Shown: positions 17,564-27,114 of the stretch, one piece after another | Position numbering within the stretch: position 1 is the stretch's first letter | Layout of the letters: each line of letters starts with the position of its first letter | Assembly (NCBI RefSeq): GCF_003151135.1 | Contig: NZ_QEQK01000007.1 | Coordinates: 144,501-208,500 of the forward strand | Length of the DNA: 64,000 nt | Direction: 5' to 3' | Origin: Abyssibacter profundi | GTDB taxonomy: Bacteria > Pseudomonadota > Gammaproteobacteria > Nevskiales > OUC007 | Position numbers and translations under genes: made by a program | Notes under the pieces: model-generated | Database searches by the model: none | What the model saw: only the letters and a program-made list of their open reading frames with translations | Told to the model about the DNA's origin: nothing

Positions 17564-17957
17564 TCAAAGCCGCCAGCGAATACCCAGCCGCACGGACCGC
17601 GGCTCGACTGGATGAATATGAAAATCATCCACTCCGGAAGCCGGTTCGCCCTGCAGGAGCGACATGTAGAAGTAGGTGATGTCGTTGTCATTTGCATCGA
17701 ACAGGTTGAATACCTCCGTCCGCAGTGTGATGGCTGGCGTCGCCTGGTAAGACAGCTGGGCATTGAAGATCGTCGTGGCATCGGAACGGGCGCTGTTGTC
17801 TTCGATGAGTGGCGCCTCCCCTAGATACCGCACGCGCAAGCCACCTGAGAACGCCGCACGGTCGAGTAAGGTCAGGCCCGCAGACGCGACACGTTCGACA
17901 GCGTTCGGGATACGGTCACCGTTATCGAATCGAGCACGGCTGACAGCGACATCTAGC
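17564..17957 (-). pseudogene. TonB-dependent receptor C-terminal fragment
   Basis: The minus strand reads a beta-barrel end: SRARFDNGDRIPNAVERVAS, then FSGGLRVRYLGEAPLIEDNS, FNAQLSYQATPAITLRTEVF, NLFDANDNDITYFY and the terminal RSVRLGIRWRL. This is the last 130 residues of an outer-membrane receptor; the plug, TonB box and most of the barrel are absent. The similarity stops at about 17957, where an unrelated fragment on the other strand begins. Confidence 0.82.
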
Positions 17958-18254
17958 GAACTCCTTGCGGATTCAGCTCCAGCGCGAATGGATCACACCG
18001 GTCGTCAAACACGGCTGAGCATGGCGAGCGCGCTGCTGGCTGTACAACGCCGCCAGCCTGCCGACGCGAAAACCCCAGATGATCTGGAGCTGCGGGTCCA
18101 AGCCCTGCTGGCCCCCGCTGCACCCACCGATGCCGGCCGCGTTCAAAAACTAGGGCTGTGGACACTTGCCGGTGCCCTGGCCGCGCTGCTGGCCACGGTG
18201 GCCCTCTCCCCTGCTCACGACTTGATCGAGCGCGTGCTGCAGTGGCTGCACTAG
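17955..18254 (+). pseudogene. M56 (BlaR1-like) peptidase C-terminal fragment
   Basis: From about 17955 the plus strand encodes ELLADSAPARMDHTGRQTRL, ASALLAVQRRQ, ELRVQALLAP and a last transmembrane segment LGLWTLAGALAALLATVAL. This looks like the end of a BlaR1/M56-type membrane peptidase (Glu/Ala-Asp helix, ASALL motif, short RVQALL motif, then TM helix). The catalytic HEXXH part is missing. It joins head to head with the TonB-receptor fragment, so a rearrangement point lies at about 17955. Confidence 0.5.
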
Positions 18255-18476
18255 GCGACATCGGGGCAGCACCCGATACCGCCCGGCATCAGCCCCACGC
18301 TCACCCCTGAAGCGCTGCTGTGATGCAAGTGCGCGTCCTTCGCGCGATGCGAAATCGCCTCCGTCGGTCAACGTGACAGCTCCCCGTGCCTGCACGAAAG
18401 CAGCCGAGCGTCGATTGACACCGCTGGTCAGTCCGCCGCGACCTGCGGGAGAGAGACTACGCTGGCTGGGGCAGCG

Positions 18477-19349
18477 CTACCGCGCTGCCGCGTACATCGC
18501 CTCGCCCGCGGCCAGCGGCCCCTGGGCTTGATATGCCTCCACCCATTCCATGTAGTTATGCACGGTGGGCACGTCTTCGGGGTGAAAGCCGGGGCGGTAG
18601 TAGCGGGCGATCATCGGCAAGAGCCGGCCCAACACCTTGCCGAACAGCCAGGGGGTGTTCTGGACGTAGAGCTTAAATGCCTCGGCGGGGCTGTAGCCGT
18701 CCATGCGCAGCATGAACCAGGGTGAAATCAGCGTGTAGAGGCTGAAGGCAAAGGTGGCGTGCGTCATCGCGGCGCAGCGCTTGACGTAGCCCACCTTGGC
18801 AACCTTCTTCATCACGTCGAAGGCAACGGCCTTGTGCTCCATCTCTTCGATGGCATGCCAGGCAAACATGGCGCGCACGCGTTCATCGGCGTCCGCCAAC
18901 ATGGATTTTTCGGCGAAGAACAGGTCCGCCATCATGGCGGTGAAATGCTCCAGTGCGGCGGTCATGGCCAGGTTGTACTCGGGCGAGTACCGCTTGCGCC
19001 GCACCTGCTCCACTCGACGGGTATGCCGGGTGAAGGCATCGGTGACGATGCCCTGCCGGTCCAGGCGCCGGTTGTACTGGGTATGCACCATGCCGTGCTG
19101 GCCTTCCTGGCGCATGAAGTCCTTCACGTCCTGCAGCAGAGCCGGGTCGTCGATGCGATCCCGAAAGGCGCGCACCGAATTGATGAAGTAGCGTTCGCCG
19201 TCGGGGAAGGTGGCCTGCACCGCGTCAAACACGCGGGATTTCAGCGGGTTACCGGCCATCCAGTACTTGGGGATGTCATCGCCGTCCAGCTGAAAATCCA
19301 GTTGTTCGCGCACCACGATGGGTTCCTTGTGCGCTGGGCGCTTGCTCAT
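18477..19349 (-). CDS. Metal-dependent hydrolase, PF10118 family
   Basis: 290 residues of the Metal_hydrol family (PF10118), a ferritin-like di-iron-type helical fold of uncertain reaction. The conserved metal-ligand helices are visible: DFMRQEGQHGMVHTQYNRRL, AALEHFTAMMADLFF and WHAIEEMEHKAVAFDVM with repeated E-x-x-H motifs. No signal peptide; moderately hydrophobic C-terminal half. It is monocistronic, with about 270 bases before the divergent subtilase gene. Name secure, biochemical role open. Confidence 0.88.
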   Translation of the reverse strand: MSKRPAHKEPIVVREQLDFQLDGDDIPKYWMAGNPLKSRVFDAVQATFPDGERYFINSVRAFRDRIDDPALLQDVKDFMRQEGQHGMVHTQYNRRLDRQGIVTDAFTRHTRRVEQVRRKRYSPEYNLAMTAALEHFTAMMADLFFAEKSMLADADERVRAMFAWHAIEEMEHKAVAFDVMKKVAKVGYVKRCAAMTHATFAFSLYTLISPWFMLRMDGYSPAEAFKLYVQNTPWLFGKVLGRLLPMIARYYRPGFHPEDVPTVHNYMEWVEAYQAQGPLAAGEAMYAAAR

Positions 19350-19616
19350 TTTGGTCTCGCTCCGTCGACTGCGGGTGGTTACAGATTAACCAAAGGGGCC
19401 CACCGATGCAGCGCTGGAGACCCCACCCCCCGCCGCTCCGCAGATTGCCACCCTCGGTCAGGCCGCTGCCGGCTGATTTGGCACGCCTATGGCTTATTAT
19501 TCCCACATTCTCCGGTCGACCACCTCGACCGAGCTGGCCGCACGGCGGACCTTGGTGGTAGGCGCAATCGCGCCTGCCCCGCCGTGATCCACTGCGAACA
19601 ATGGGGGTAACACAAG

Positions 19617-22600
19617 ATGCTCAAGCAGCTCTCGGCGCGCCGACGCGTCACACGCAATCTGGCCATTTGCTTGGCCGCAGGTCTGGGTGCGATAACGGCG
19701 CCAGCAGCACTGGCGCAGATGGTGAACTGGGCGCCCGGGCCGGGCGAAGTCGCCTATGAGGACCGCGCGGCAGGCGATACCTACATCGTGCTGCACCAGG
19801 CCGACCCACTGGCGCTTTACGCCGGCGATATCGACGGGCTAGTCGCAACCACGCCGCGGCTGCGGGGCGAACGCCGTTTAGATGTGCATTCAGCCGATGC
19901 CGTGGCCTACCTCGGCTTTCTCGATGCGCAGCATGATGCGCTCATCACCGCAGCCGAGGCGGCGCTAGGACGTGACCTGACGATCCGCCGTCGGCTTCGC
20001 TATGCGCTCAGCGGGTTTACCGCCGTGATGAGCCCCGAAGAAGCCCGTGTGGTCGCAAGCTTGCCGGGCGTGCGGCGCGTCGAAGCTGGCGTGGCGCTGA
20101 CCCTGCAAACCGACAACGGACCGGCCTGGATTGGTGCGGACGGCGCCTATGACGGCACCGGCACCCATGACGGTATCGGCACGCGTGGCGAAGGCATTAT
20201 CGTGGGTGTCATCGACTCCGGCGTGAACCACGACCACCCCTCGTTTGCCGCCACCGGCCCGGTCGACGGTTACGTCCACGAAAACCCGCTGACCGACCCG
20301 ATCACCGGCCTGCCCACTTATGTCGGCGCCTGCGATCCGGTCACCGGCCAGCCGTTCTGCAATGACAAGTTGATCGGTGTCTGGGATTTCACCGGCACCA
20401 CCCCGCATGACGACAATGGCCACGGCAGCCATACGGCGTCGACGACCGCGGGCAATGTCGTGGATGCCGTGCTCACCGCGCCCACCATCGACCTGGACCG
20501 CCGCATCAGCGGTGTGGCACCGCATGCCAACATCATCTCCTACAAGGGCTGCATCACCACCCCGGCCATCGGCACCTGCCTGACCCCCGAAACCGATGCC
20601 GCCATCGATCAGGCCGTGGCCGATGGAGTCGATGTCATCAACTTTTCGATTGGTGGGCCAGCCGGTGACCCGTGGAGCGACTCGGGCGCCCTGGGCTTTC
20701 TTGCGGCACAAGCGGCGGGGATCTTCGTGGCAACCTCGGCCGGCAACGACGGCCCCAAGGCTGCGACCCTGGGCTCACCGGCCGACGCACCCTGGCTGAC
20801 CAGCGTGGCCGCCTCCACCCATGATCGCTCGCTGGGCAACCGCCTGATCGGCATGGCCGGTGGGCAGTCCGCACCGCCGGCAGACATCGCCGGCAAAAGC
20901 CTGACCAGCGCCCTGCCCGAAACCCGCATCGTCTATGCCGGTGACTACGGCGATCCGCTGTGCCAGACGCCCTACACCGCGGGCACATTCAACGGCGAAA
21001 TCGTGGTCTGCGACCGCGGCATCAACGCCCGTGTCGAAAAAGCCGAAAACGTCGAAGCCGGCGGCGCGGGCGGCTTTGTGCTGGCCAATGATTCCGCCAA
21101 TGGCAACAGCTTGGTGGCGGATGGCTATGTCATTCCCGGCGTGCACATCACCTACGATGACGGCGTGGTGCTCAAGGCGTGGCTGGCCGATGGGGGCGAC
21201 GATCATGTCGCCCAGATCGAGGGTACGACGGCCGTTGCGGCCCGCGAGAATGGCGACGTGATGGCCGGCTTCAGCTCGCGTGGCCAGAACCCGTCCGCCC
21301 CCGGCCTAGTCAAGCCCGACATCACCGCTCCAGGCGTGGACATACTGGCCGCCGTGCTCACCGACCTGACCAACCCGTCCACCTCCCCTGAATACGGCGT
21401 CATCAGCGGCACCTCGATGTCCAGCCCCCATACCGCTGGTGCCGCCGCGCTGATCCGGGCGCTGCAGCCCGACTGGACACCCGATCAGGTCAAATCGGCG
21501 CTGATGACCACGGCCTACGTGGTGCGCGGCAAGACCGGCACCGATGGCCTGGTGAAAGAAGACGGCGTGACCCCGGCAGACGCACTCGACCTGGGTGCCG
21601 GTCGGGTCGATCTGACCCAAGCCGCCCGTGCAGGCTTTTTGATGAGTGAGATCGAGGCCAACTACACCGCTGCCGATCCGGCCGCAGGGGGCGACCCGAC
21701 CACCCTGAACCTGCCCAGCCTGGGTCATGGCAACTGCCTGGGCAGCTGTAGCTGGACGCGCACGCTGACGGGTGCTGTGGCAACCGACTGGACCGTGTCC
21801 GTGAGCTCGCCCGACGGCTTGCCCGTGACCGTGGAACCCGCCAGCTTCAGCCTGGGCGCGGGTGAGGACATCACCCTGTCCGTCACCGCCGATGTCGAAG
21901 GCCTGCAAATCAATCGCTGGGCGTTTGCCGATCTGGTCTTCACACCGGCCGACGCCGCCATCCCTGTCGCACACCTGCCCATGGCCGTGCGCATCGGCCC
22001 GATTCCGGAGACCCGCAGCTTCGATATCACCACCTACCAGGGCAGCGTCACGATCGAGGACTTTGTCTCGCAGATCGACATCGCCTCTTTCACGCCCACC
22101 ATCTCGGGCATGCAGCGTGGGCTGACGACCGAGCGCACGATGACCCAGGACCCGACGGTGCTGGATCCCTACGACGGCCCCCACAGCGGCCCGGACGATC
22201 CGGACCCCGCAGCGGGCACATTCTTCGTGCTGGTTGACGTCCCCGAGCCAGGCGGCAAGCTGCTGGATACGCGCATCAGCGAAACCACGTCGGCCGATAT
22301 GGACCTCTTCGTCGGCAAGGACAACAACGGCGATGGCCTGCCGGACGAGGGTGAGGAACTCTGCGCCGCCGCAACGGCAGCCGCCCTGGAACAATGCACG
22401 CTGGTGGCACCGGAAGCCGGCACCTACTGGATTCTGGTGCAGAACTGGCTGACCGGCAGTGGTGCTGATGCCGTGACGCTTTCCACCACCGTGATCCCGG
22501 CTGAAGACCTGGGCAATCTAACGGCCACTGCGCCCAGCCCGGTGGGTGCCGGCGAGCCCTTTGATATCACCCTCGCATGGAGCGAATCCGACTTCGAAGT

Positions 22601-22838
22601 CGGCGATACCTGGGTGGGTCTGGTCGAGGTCAATTCGGGGAGCAGCAGCGTCACCGACGTGGCCATCATGGTGGTCGAGTTCAACGTCACCGACCTCACC
22701 GACACCCCGCCGGATGACGACCCCACACCGGGCGATGACCCCGCTGACCGGAACCCGCCCACAGGCAGTGGCGGTGCACTGGGGTGGGCGACTCTGTTCG
22801 CGCTGCTCGGCGCGTTCCTCAGACGCCGGCGGGTGTAG
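19617..22838 (+). CDS. Secreted subtilisin-like serine protease with PA domain and GlyGly-CTERM
   Basis: 1073 residues. Signal peptide (basic n-region, then LAICLAAGLGAITAPAALAQ), an I9-like propeptide, and a peptidase S8 catalytic domain with D in VGVIDSGVNHDHPS (about residue 199), H in NGHGSHTAS (about 269) and S in ISGTSMSSPHTAGAA (about 600). A protease-associated (PA) domain is inserted between His and Ser (around residues 450-530). Fn3-like and pre-peptidase C-terminal-like regions follow. The end has the GlyGly-CTERM tripartite tail: GSGGALGW, a hydrophobic helix and RRRRV. Such proteins exit by type II secretion and are processed at the cell surface by a rhombosortase. Probably a nutrient-scavenging exoprotease. 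Confidence 0.94.
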   Translation: MLKQLSARRRVTRNLAICLAAGLGAITAPAALAQMVNWAPGPGEVAYEDRAAGDTYIVLHQADPLALYAGDIDGLVATTPRLRGERRLDVHSADAVAYLGFLDAQHDALITAAEAALGRDLTIRRRLRYALSGFTAVMSPEEARVVASLPGVRRVEAGVALTLQTDNGPAWIGADGAYDGTGTHDGIGTRGEGIIVGVIDSGVNHDHPSFAATGPVDGYVHENPLTDPITGLPTYVGACDPVTGQPFCNDKLIGVWDFTGTTPHDDNGHGSHTASTTAGNVVDAVLTAPTIDLDRRISGVAPHANIISYKGCITTPAIGTCLTPETDAAIDQAVADGVDVINFSIGGPAGDPWSDSGALGFLAAQAAGIFVATSAGNDGPKAATLGSPADAPWLTSVAASTHDRSLGNRLIGMAGGQSAPPADIAGKSLTSALPETRIVYAGDYGDPLCQTPYTAGTFNGEIVVCDRGINARVEKAENVEAGGAGGFVLANDSANGNSLVADGYVIPGVHITYDDGVVLKAWLADGGDDHVAQIEGTTAVAARENGDVMAGFSSRGQNPSAPGLVKPDITAPGVDILAAVLTDLTNPSTSPEYGVISGTSMSSPHTAGAAALIRALQPDWTPDQVKSALMTTAYVVRGKTGTDGLVKEDGVTPADALDLGAGRVDLTQAARAGFLMSEIEANYTAADPAAGGDPTTLNLPSLGHGNCLGSCSWTRTLTGAVATDWTVSVSSPDGLPVTVEPASFSLGAGEDITLSVTADVEGLQINRWAFADLVFTPADAAIPVAHLPMAVRIGPIPETRSFDITTYQGSVTIEDFVSQIDIASFTPTISGMQRGLTTERTMTQDPTVLDPYDGPHSGPDDPDPAAGTFFVLVDVPEPGGKLLDTRISETTSADMDLFVGKDNNGDGLPDEGEELCAAATAAALEQCTLVAPEAGTYWILVQNWLTGSGADAVTLSTTVIPAEDLGNLTATAPSPVGAGEPFDITLAWSESDFEVGDTWVGLVEVNSGSSSVTDVAIMVVEFNVTDLTDTPPDDDPTPGDDPADRNPPTGSGGALGWATLFALLGAFLRRRRV

Positions 22839-23039
22839 GCCTGAGGGACAGGCTAGGGCCTGGCGCGCGCGCCGGGCCCTTGCACACACCAGGGACGCAC
22901 TCCAGTGCGATGACCCGGAGCAGGCACCACGCTGCATTCATCCGGCCTACGGCGAGTGGATTGACGATTTGCTGGATGAGATCCCGTTCGCGGCTCGGCA
23001 AATAGAGGTCATCTCCAACGCCCGACGCCCGGTTGGCGA

Positions 23040-23507
23040 TTAATGAGCACCACCCTGGTCAAGCGCTAGCACCCACCGCAGCCCATCCCCACCATCGGCG
23101 TAGTAGCCAGGCAGGCGCTTCGCTTCGATGAACCCATGGCGGGCATACAGCCGACACGCAGCGGTGTTTGATGCAGCCACCTCGAGACTCAGCCGGTCGC
23201 AGTCACCCAGCCGGGCCAGTTGAATGGCGTCATCGACTAGCGCGTCACCCAGGCCCTGCCCGCGGGCTGAGGGCGCCACGACGAGCGAATACAGGCGGGC
23301 GACCCGGCTGCCGCGACGGGTGAGCAGAATCGATGCCCCGGCCAATCCGCCGCTGTGGTCAATCACTCGGATTTGCGCCGTGGGCCGCTGCAGCAGGCGA
23401 CGCATGGCCCGCGGTGAGATGCGGTCGCTGTCGAAGCCCGCCTCCAGCGCCACCAGCGCGGGTAGGTCCGCCGGCATTGCCGAGCGAATCAGCGGCCGAT
23501 GATTCAC
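23040..23507 (-). CDS. GNAT-family N-acetyltransferase
   Basis: 155 residues. GNAT fold with the acetyl-CoA pyrophosphate loop (VVAPSARGQGLGDALVDDA) and the C-terminal block (LEVAASNTAACRLYARHGF) typical of RimI-like enzymes acting on amino groups. The substrate is unknown. It overlaps the upstream ATP-grasp gene by 4 bases (ATGA), so both are made together; this GNAT plus RimK-like pairing recurs in proteobacteria. Confidence 0.9.
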   Translation of the reverse strand: MNHRPLIRSAMPADLPALVALEAGFDSDRISPRAMRRLLQRPTAQIRVIDHSGGLAGASILLTRRGSRVARLYSLVVAPSARGQGLGDALVDDAIQLARLGDCDRLSLEVAASNTAACRLYARHGFIEAKRLPGYYADGGDGLRWVLALDQGGAH

Positions 23508-24961
23508 TGCCGACGCGTCCGCTCATCCAGCCGGTCCAGCATGTGCTGCATGACGATGCGGTAGAGATCATTCCCCAGCACCTGGTCCTCCACGCCAGCA
23601 TCAATGCTTGGGTTGTCGTTGACCTCGATCAGCGCCACTCGTTTGCCGAATTGCTTGAGATCAACGCCATACAGGCCCTTACCGACTGTGGCGGCGGCCT
23701 TCATGGCCACGTCCAGCACCCGCGTGGGCACGGCATCGATCGGCAGCGTCTCGGCATCGCCCTCCTGTTTGCCCGCCTCATCACGCTTGATGATCTGCCA
23801 ATGCGAAGGCGCCATGAAGTAGCGACAGGCGTACAGCGGCTGGCCACCCAACACGCCGATGCGCCAGTCGTACTCGGTGGGCACAAAGGCCTGCACGACG
23901 AGCAGGTCGGAACGCTCCAGCAGCTCACGGGCCACACGACGGAGCTCGGCTTCGTCGTCGATCTTGACCACACCGCGCGAGAACGCGCTGTCAGGTTGCT
24001 TAAGCACACAGGGAAAACCAATCTGCTCCGCCACGTCCTTGAGATTGCCGCGGTGCAGGATCAAGGTCTGGGGCGTGGGCACACCCGCCCGCGTCATACG
24101 CTGTGCCAGCCAGACCTTGTTGGTACAACGCAGAATGGAGTCGGGGTCGTCGATAACCACCAGATCGTCCTGCGCGGCGCGGCGCGCAAAGCGATAGCTG
24201 TGGTGATTCACCGCTGTGGTCTCGCGGATGAACAGGGCGTCAAATTCCAGCAGCCGGCCGAAGTCGCTGCGCTCCAGCATCTCCACGCCAAAACCCAGAT
24301 CTTCAGCCGCGTGTCGGAACAGCTTGAGCGCCTTGGGGTTCGACGGAGGCTCTTTCTCTGCCGGGTTATGCAGAATCGCCAGATCGTAATGCGCGCGCTT
24401 GACCCGCTTGCGTGTGGGCCGCTTGCCCGCGAAGTAATCGCTGGCCGCCGCCTGCATGAAGGCGCGCTGACCCGGCGCGACCTCATCCAAGGCAATGGCG
24501 GACAAGCCGATAATCTCCCAACGCTGCTGTCGCTTGAAGCGTGCCCGAAGCAGCGGGGCGGGAAACAGGTTGAACAAGGCCCGTGCCAGGCGGGCGTGCC
24601 GCTTGGCCTGGCAACGGCCGAAGTACACGTCTAACTCGTAGCTGTCCGACTCCAGCGGCGCCAGGCTGGTCTGCACCAGATCATCGGTTTCCGCGCGAAA
24701 CACCCTGGGTCCATCACGCCCCTTGAGATCCTGGACCGTCGTGATGTCCGGTAGCGGCTGGTGCCCGCGCGCCCCGGCCAGCAGCGAGACGTAGTAACCG
24801 GCGCTCTGATAACGGTAGGAGTCACAAAGATTGTAGACACGACGCCGCCCGCCGCCGGCGTGGCGGTCGTCGGTCAAATAGTCGGCAGCCGTGATGACGC
24901 TCACCTCTGCCGGTGGGTCCGGCCAGTCTGCCAATCGATCCACCACGACCAAACCGGTCAT
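23504..24961 (-). CDS. RimK-like ATP-grasp ligase with RLAN N-terminal domain
   Basis: 485 residues, longer than RimK itself (about 300). The N-terminal 150 residues look like the RimK-like ATP-grasp N-terminal (RLAN) domain: VYNLCDSYRYQSAGYYVSLL. The C-terminal half is an ATP-grasp catalytic core: TNKVWLAQRMTRAGVPTPQT, FPCVLKQPDSAFSRGVVKI with the ATP-binding lysine, and LIEVNDNPSIDAGVED with the metal-binding Glu/Asn. Such enzymes join an amino acid to a carboxylate of a peptide or small molecule through an acyl-phosphate. The coupled GNAT may modify the product. Exact product unknown. Confidence 0.88.
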   Translation of the reverse strand: MTGLVVVDRLADWPDPPAEVSVITAADYLTDDRHAGGGRRRVYNLCDSYRYQSAGYYVSLLAGARGHQPLPDITTVQDLKGRDGPRVFRAETDDLVQTSLAPLESDSYELDVYFGRCQAKRHARLARALFNLFPAPLLRARFKRQQRWEIIGLSAIALDEVAPGQRAFMQAAASDYFAGKRPTRKRVKRAHYDLAILHNPAEKEPPSNPKALKLFRHAAEDLGFGVEMLERSDFGRLLEFDALFIRETTAVNHHSYRFARRAAQDDLVVIDDPDSILRCTNKVWLAQRMTRAGVPTPQTLILHRGNLKDVAEQIGFPCVLKQPDSAFSRGVVKIDDEAELRRVARELLERSDLLVVQAFVPTEYDWRIGVLGGQPLYACRYFMAPSHWQIIKRDEAGKQEGDAETLPIDAVPTRVLDVAMKAAATVGKGLYGVDLKQFGKRVALIEVNDNPSIDAGVEDQVLGNDLYRIVMQHMLDRLDERTRRQ

Positions 24962-25078
24962 CTGACCGTCCCGAACGCAGCAACAGCGGACAACGGACTC
25001 ACGGGCGACGCTCCTGGCAGCAAAGCGCGCATTGTAGGGCCGATGACAGCCACCGAGCGGCCGTCAGTCCCCCGTTGG

Positions 25079-25597
25079 TCAGCTGGATTGCACCCTGTCT
25101 CGCACGACTTGCCAGGCAGTCAGTTTTTGCTCGAAACGCAGGCTGGCATGGGCCGGACTGGTCGAGGGAAGGCGGGTCGCCGGCAGCTGGCGGATGTCGG
25201 TATCGGCCGGATGATGCCGGCGAAACAGCGTGGCGGCTGCACCACCGTTGAAGAACACATGACCGATGCCTGGGCAGCGACGTAGCAGCCCGTCAAGATC
25301 GGTAGGCTGAACCGTGGGCGCCCGGATGGCGGCGTCGAGGCTACCCGGTCGCTGCGCCTGGGCGGCGACATCCCAGACCGCGACGCCTGCCGCCTGCAAT
25401 GCGGCGCATCGCTCGCTGTACTGTGCTGTCGCGTCGAACCCGAACAGGCGCCCCATGATGGGCCAGAAGGCGTTGCGCGGATGCCCGTAATACTGCCCCA
25501 CCAGCACGGACGCCACGCTGGGCAGGGAACCCAACACCAGCACGCTGGCCGTCGCATCGGCCAGCGGCGCGAATCCAATCACAACAGGGTTACCCAT
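25079..25597 (-). CDS. Hypoxanthine-DNA glycosylase (UDG family 6-like)
   Basis: 172 residues, uracil-DNA-glycosylase superfamily. Motif SVLVLGSLPSVASV, the signature YYGHPRNAFWPIMG with the catalytic Asn, and the late STSPAHA segment match the DNA-deoxyinosine (hypoxanthine) glycosylase family rather than Mug. It removes deaminated adenine from DNA in base-excision repair. The ATG at 25597 was chosen (MGNPVVIGFAPLAD); the frame extends upstream into the phosphatase gene. It overlaps that gene by 8 bases, so they are cotranscribed. Confidence 0.85.
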   Translation of the reverse strand: MGNPVVIGFAPLADATASVLVLGSLPSVASVLVGQYYGHPRNAFWPIMGRLFGFDATAQYSERCAALQAAGVAVWDVAAQAQRPGSLDAAIRAPTVQPTDLDGLLRRCPGIGHVFFNGGAAATLFRRHHPADTDIRQLPATRLPSTSPAHASLRFEQKLTAWQVVRDRVQSS

Positions 25598-26069
25598 TGG
25601 GCGGCAACGGCGAATGCCCCTGCTCGACCAGCACCTCATCAATCAAGGCTCGCCAAGGGCCTGTTGGGGTCCACAGGGCGAGCAAATCCGGCAGGGCCAC
25701 CGCCGGTGCGATATGCAGATGCCGAACCCGATGCATGAACAGCATGGCTGACACCCGCATGTTGTAGGCGCAGTGGACGAGCGTACTGGTCTGAGCGTGG
25801 GCCGACAGCGTCTGACCCAGGCGGTCGAGATGAGCCCGCGATGGGGCGTCAAAATCGATGGGTTGATGGCTGTAGACAATGCCCTGTGCCTGCAGGCGCT
25901 GGGCCTCGTCCGGCACGGCATGGTCGGAATCGGTCAGCGCCAGATTGATCACCAAACCGATTCCGGCCTCACCCAATTGATCCAGCTGCGCCGCCGTTGG
26001 CTGGCCGGCGCTGTGCAGGTGCTCGCCGAGGCGACGGTACTGACGGATGGCGGCGAGGGCCTCCGACAT
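25590..26069 (-). CDS. Protein-tyrosine/dual-specificity phosphatase-like protein
   Basis: 159 residues from the ATG at 26069 (a GTG one codon earlier overlaps the preceding stop). DSP-like fold with a beta strand GIGLVINLAL and the P-loop region LVHCAYNMRVSAMLF. The Cys and Arg are separated by four residues, not the classical five (CX5R), a variant I know from a bacterial subfamily with HCxxNxRVS. It may therefore be a specialised or weak phosphatase. It sits between the alpha/beta hydrolase and the glycosylase genes on the same strand. Confidence 0.75.
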   Translation of the reverse strand: MSEALAAIRQYRRLGEHLHSAGQPTAAQLDQLGEAGIGLVINLALTDSDHAVPDEAQRLQAQGIVYSHQPIDFDAPSRAHLDRLGQTLSAHAQTSTLVHCAYNMRVSAMLFMHRVRHLHIAPAVALPDLLALWTPTGPWRALIDEVLVEQGHSPLPPNG

Positions 26070-26071
26070 CA

Positions 26072-27019
26072 CTACATGCCGGCAGGCGTGTGCCGATCGA
26101 TAAACGGCCCGTAGAGCTCCACGGTCGCCCGCGGGTCTTCGATCATCGGCACATGGCCCATGTTCTCCATGACGACCAATTCGGAGTTGGGCAGCAAATC
26201 GTGCATGACGCGCGCGGCTGACACGTGAATCAGCCGATCGGTGTCGCCCCAGAGCACCAGGGCCGGTGTCTGGATCTCGGGCAACAGCGGCTCCAGGCGC
26301 AGCATGTTCTGGCGGTACTCGACAAAGACCTTCTGACGAAAATTGGCGTTCTCGATAGCCCGCTCGGCCAGCGCGTCCACGGCAAATGGCGGCACATAGG
26401 GCTTGTCGACAAACACCATGTCCATCAGGTGGTCGTACTCCTCGCGGGTCCGCGGGATGAGCGATACCTTGCCGGTGGCCTCGTACTCGCGAGCCAGATC
26501 GCTGGGCACCGGCGATTCCACGCCGGCCGCATTGAACAGGCCCAACGACAACAGCTGCTCGGGATAGGCGTGGGCATAGGCCGCCGCGAGATTTCCCCCC
26601 ATGGAATTACCGGCTAGATGAAACCGTTCCAGCCCCATGGCCTGCACGAAGGCCGCAAGCCGCTCGCGCTGCGACGCGATGTCGTAGGCCTGATCCTCGT
26701 GCCGGGCGTTGTCTCCAAAACCGGGCAGGTCGGGCGCGATGACGCGGTGGTCAGGGGTCAGATGGCCCGCGAAGCGGGTCCAGTTGTCCTTGTCGCCGCC
26801 GAAGCCGTGCAGCAACAGCACGACATCGCCGCTACCGCCCTCCAGATAGGGCCAGCGATCTTCGCCCACCTGCACCGACTGCTCGGTCAGCATGGACCGC
26901 TCGCGCTCGGCACTCATGGCCAAGGCCAAGGCTTCCTGCGGGTGGGTCTCGATATAGGCGTAGGTACCGATCCCGAGCACGCCGATCACGATGGCAACGG
27001 CGATCAAGAACTTCGACAT
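26072..27019 (-). CDS. Membrane-anchored alpha/beta hydrolase
   Basis: 315 residues. An N-terminal hydrophobic helix (FLIAVAIVIGVLGIGTYAY) anchors or exports the protein. The alpha/beta-hydrolase core shows the oxyanion region LLHGFGGDKDNW, the nucleophile elbow GNSMGG with Ser, Asp in LVLWGDTDRLI and His in MENMGHVPMIED. Closest to lipase/esterase types (LipA-like lysosomal/abH family). Substrate unknown, probably an ester or lipid. First gene of a minus-strand run with the phosphatase and glycosylase. Confidence 0.9.
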   Translation of the reverse strand: MSKFLIAVAIVIGVLGIGTYAYIETHPQEALALAMSAERERSMLTEQSVQVGEDRWPYLEGGSGDVVLLLHGFGGDKDNWTRFAGHLTPDHRVIAPDLPGFGDNARHEDQAYDIASQRERLAAFVQAMGLERFHLAGNSMGGNLAAAYAHAYPEQLLSLGLFNAAGVESPVPSDLAREYEATGKVSLIPRTREEYDHLMDMVFVDKPYVPPFAVDALAERAIENANFRQKVFVEYRQNMLRLEPLLPEIQTPALVLWGDTDRLIHVSAARVMHDLLPNSELVVMENMGHVPMIEDPRATVELYGPFIDRHTPAGM

Positions 27020-27114
27020 GACATCCCTGCGTTTGAAAAACGTTCCAACTGACCATATTACTCAATGCTGAAGCCAGGACCGACCTGGCCACCAGCCCAG
27101 GGGAAGGCGGGACA

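Noticed and set aside
5980-18254. Integration-site direct repeat of the tRNA end
   Set aside because: I searched by eye for the last tRNA bases (GGTTCAAGTCCTGGTG) and saw no second copy; the island boundary is therefore not proven.
21306-22394. 362-codon minus-strand frame opposite the subtilase
   Set aside because: Shadow of the subtilase gene; no ribosome site or family.
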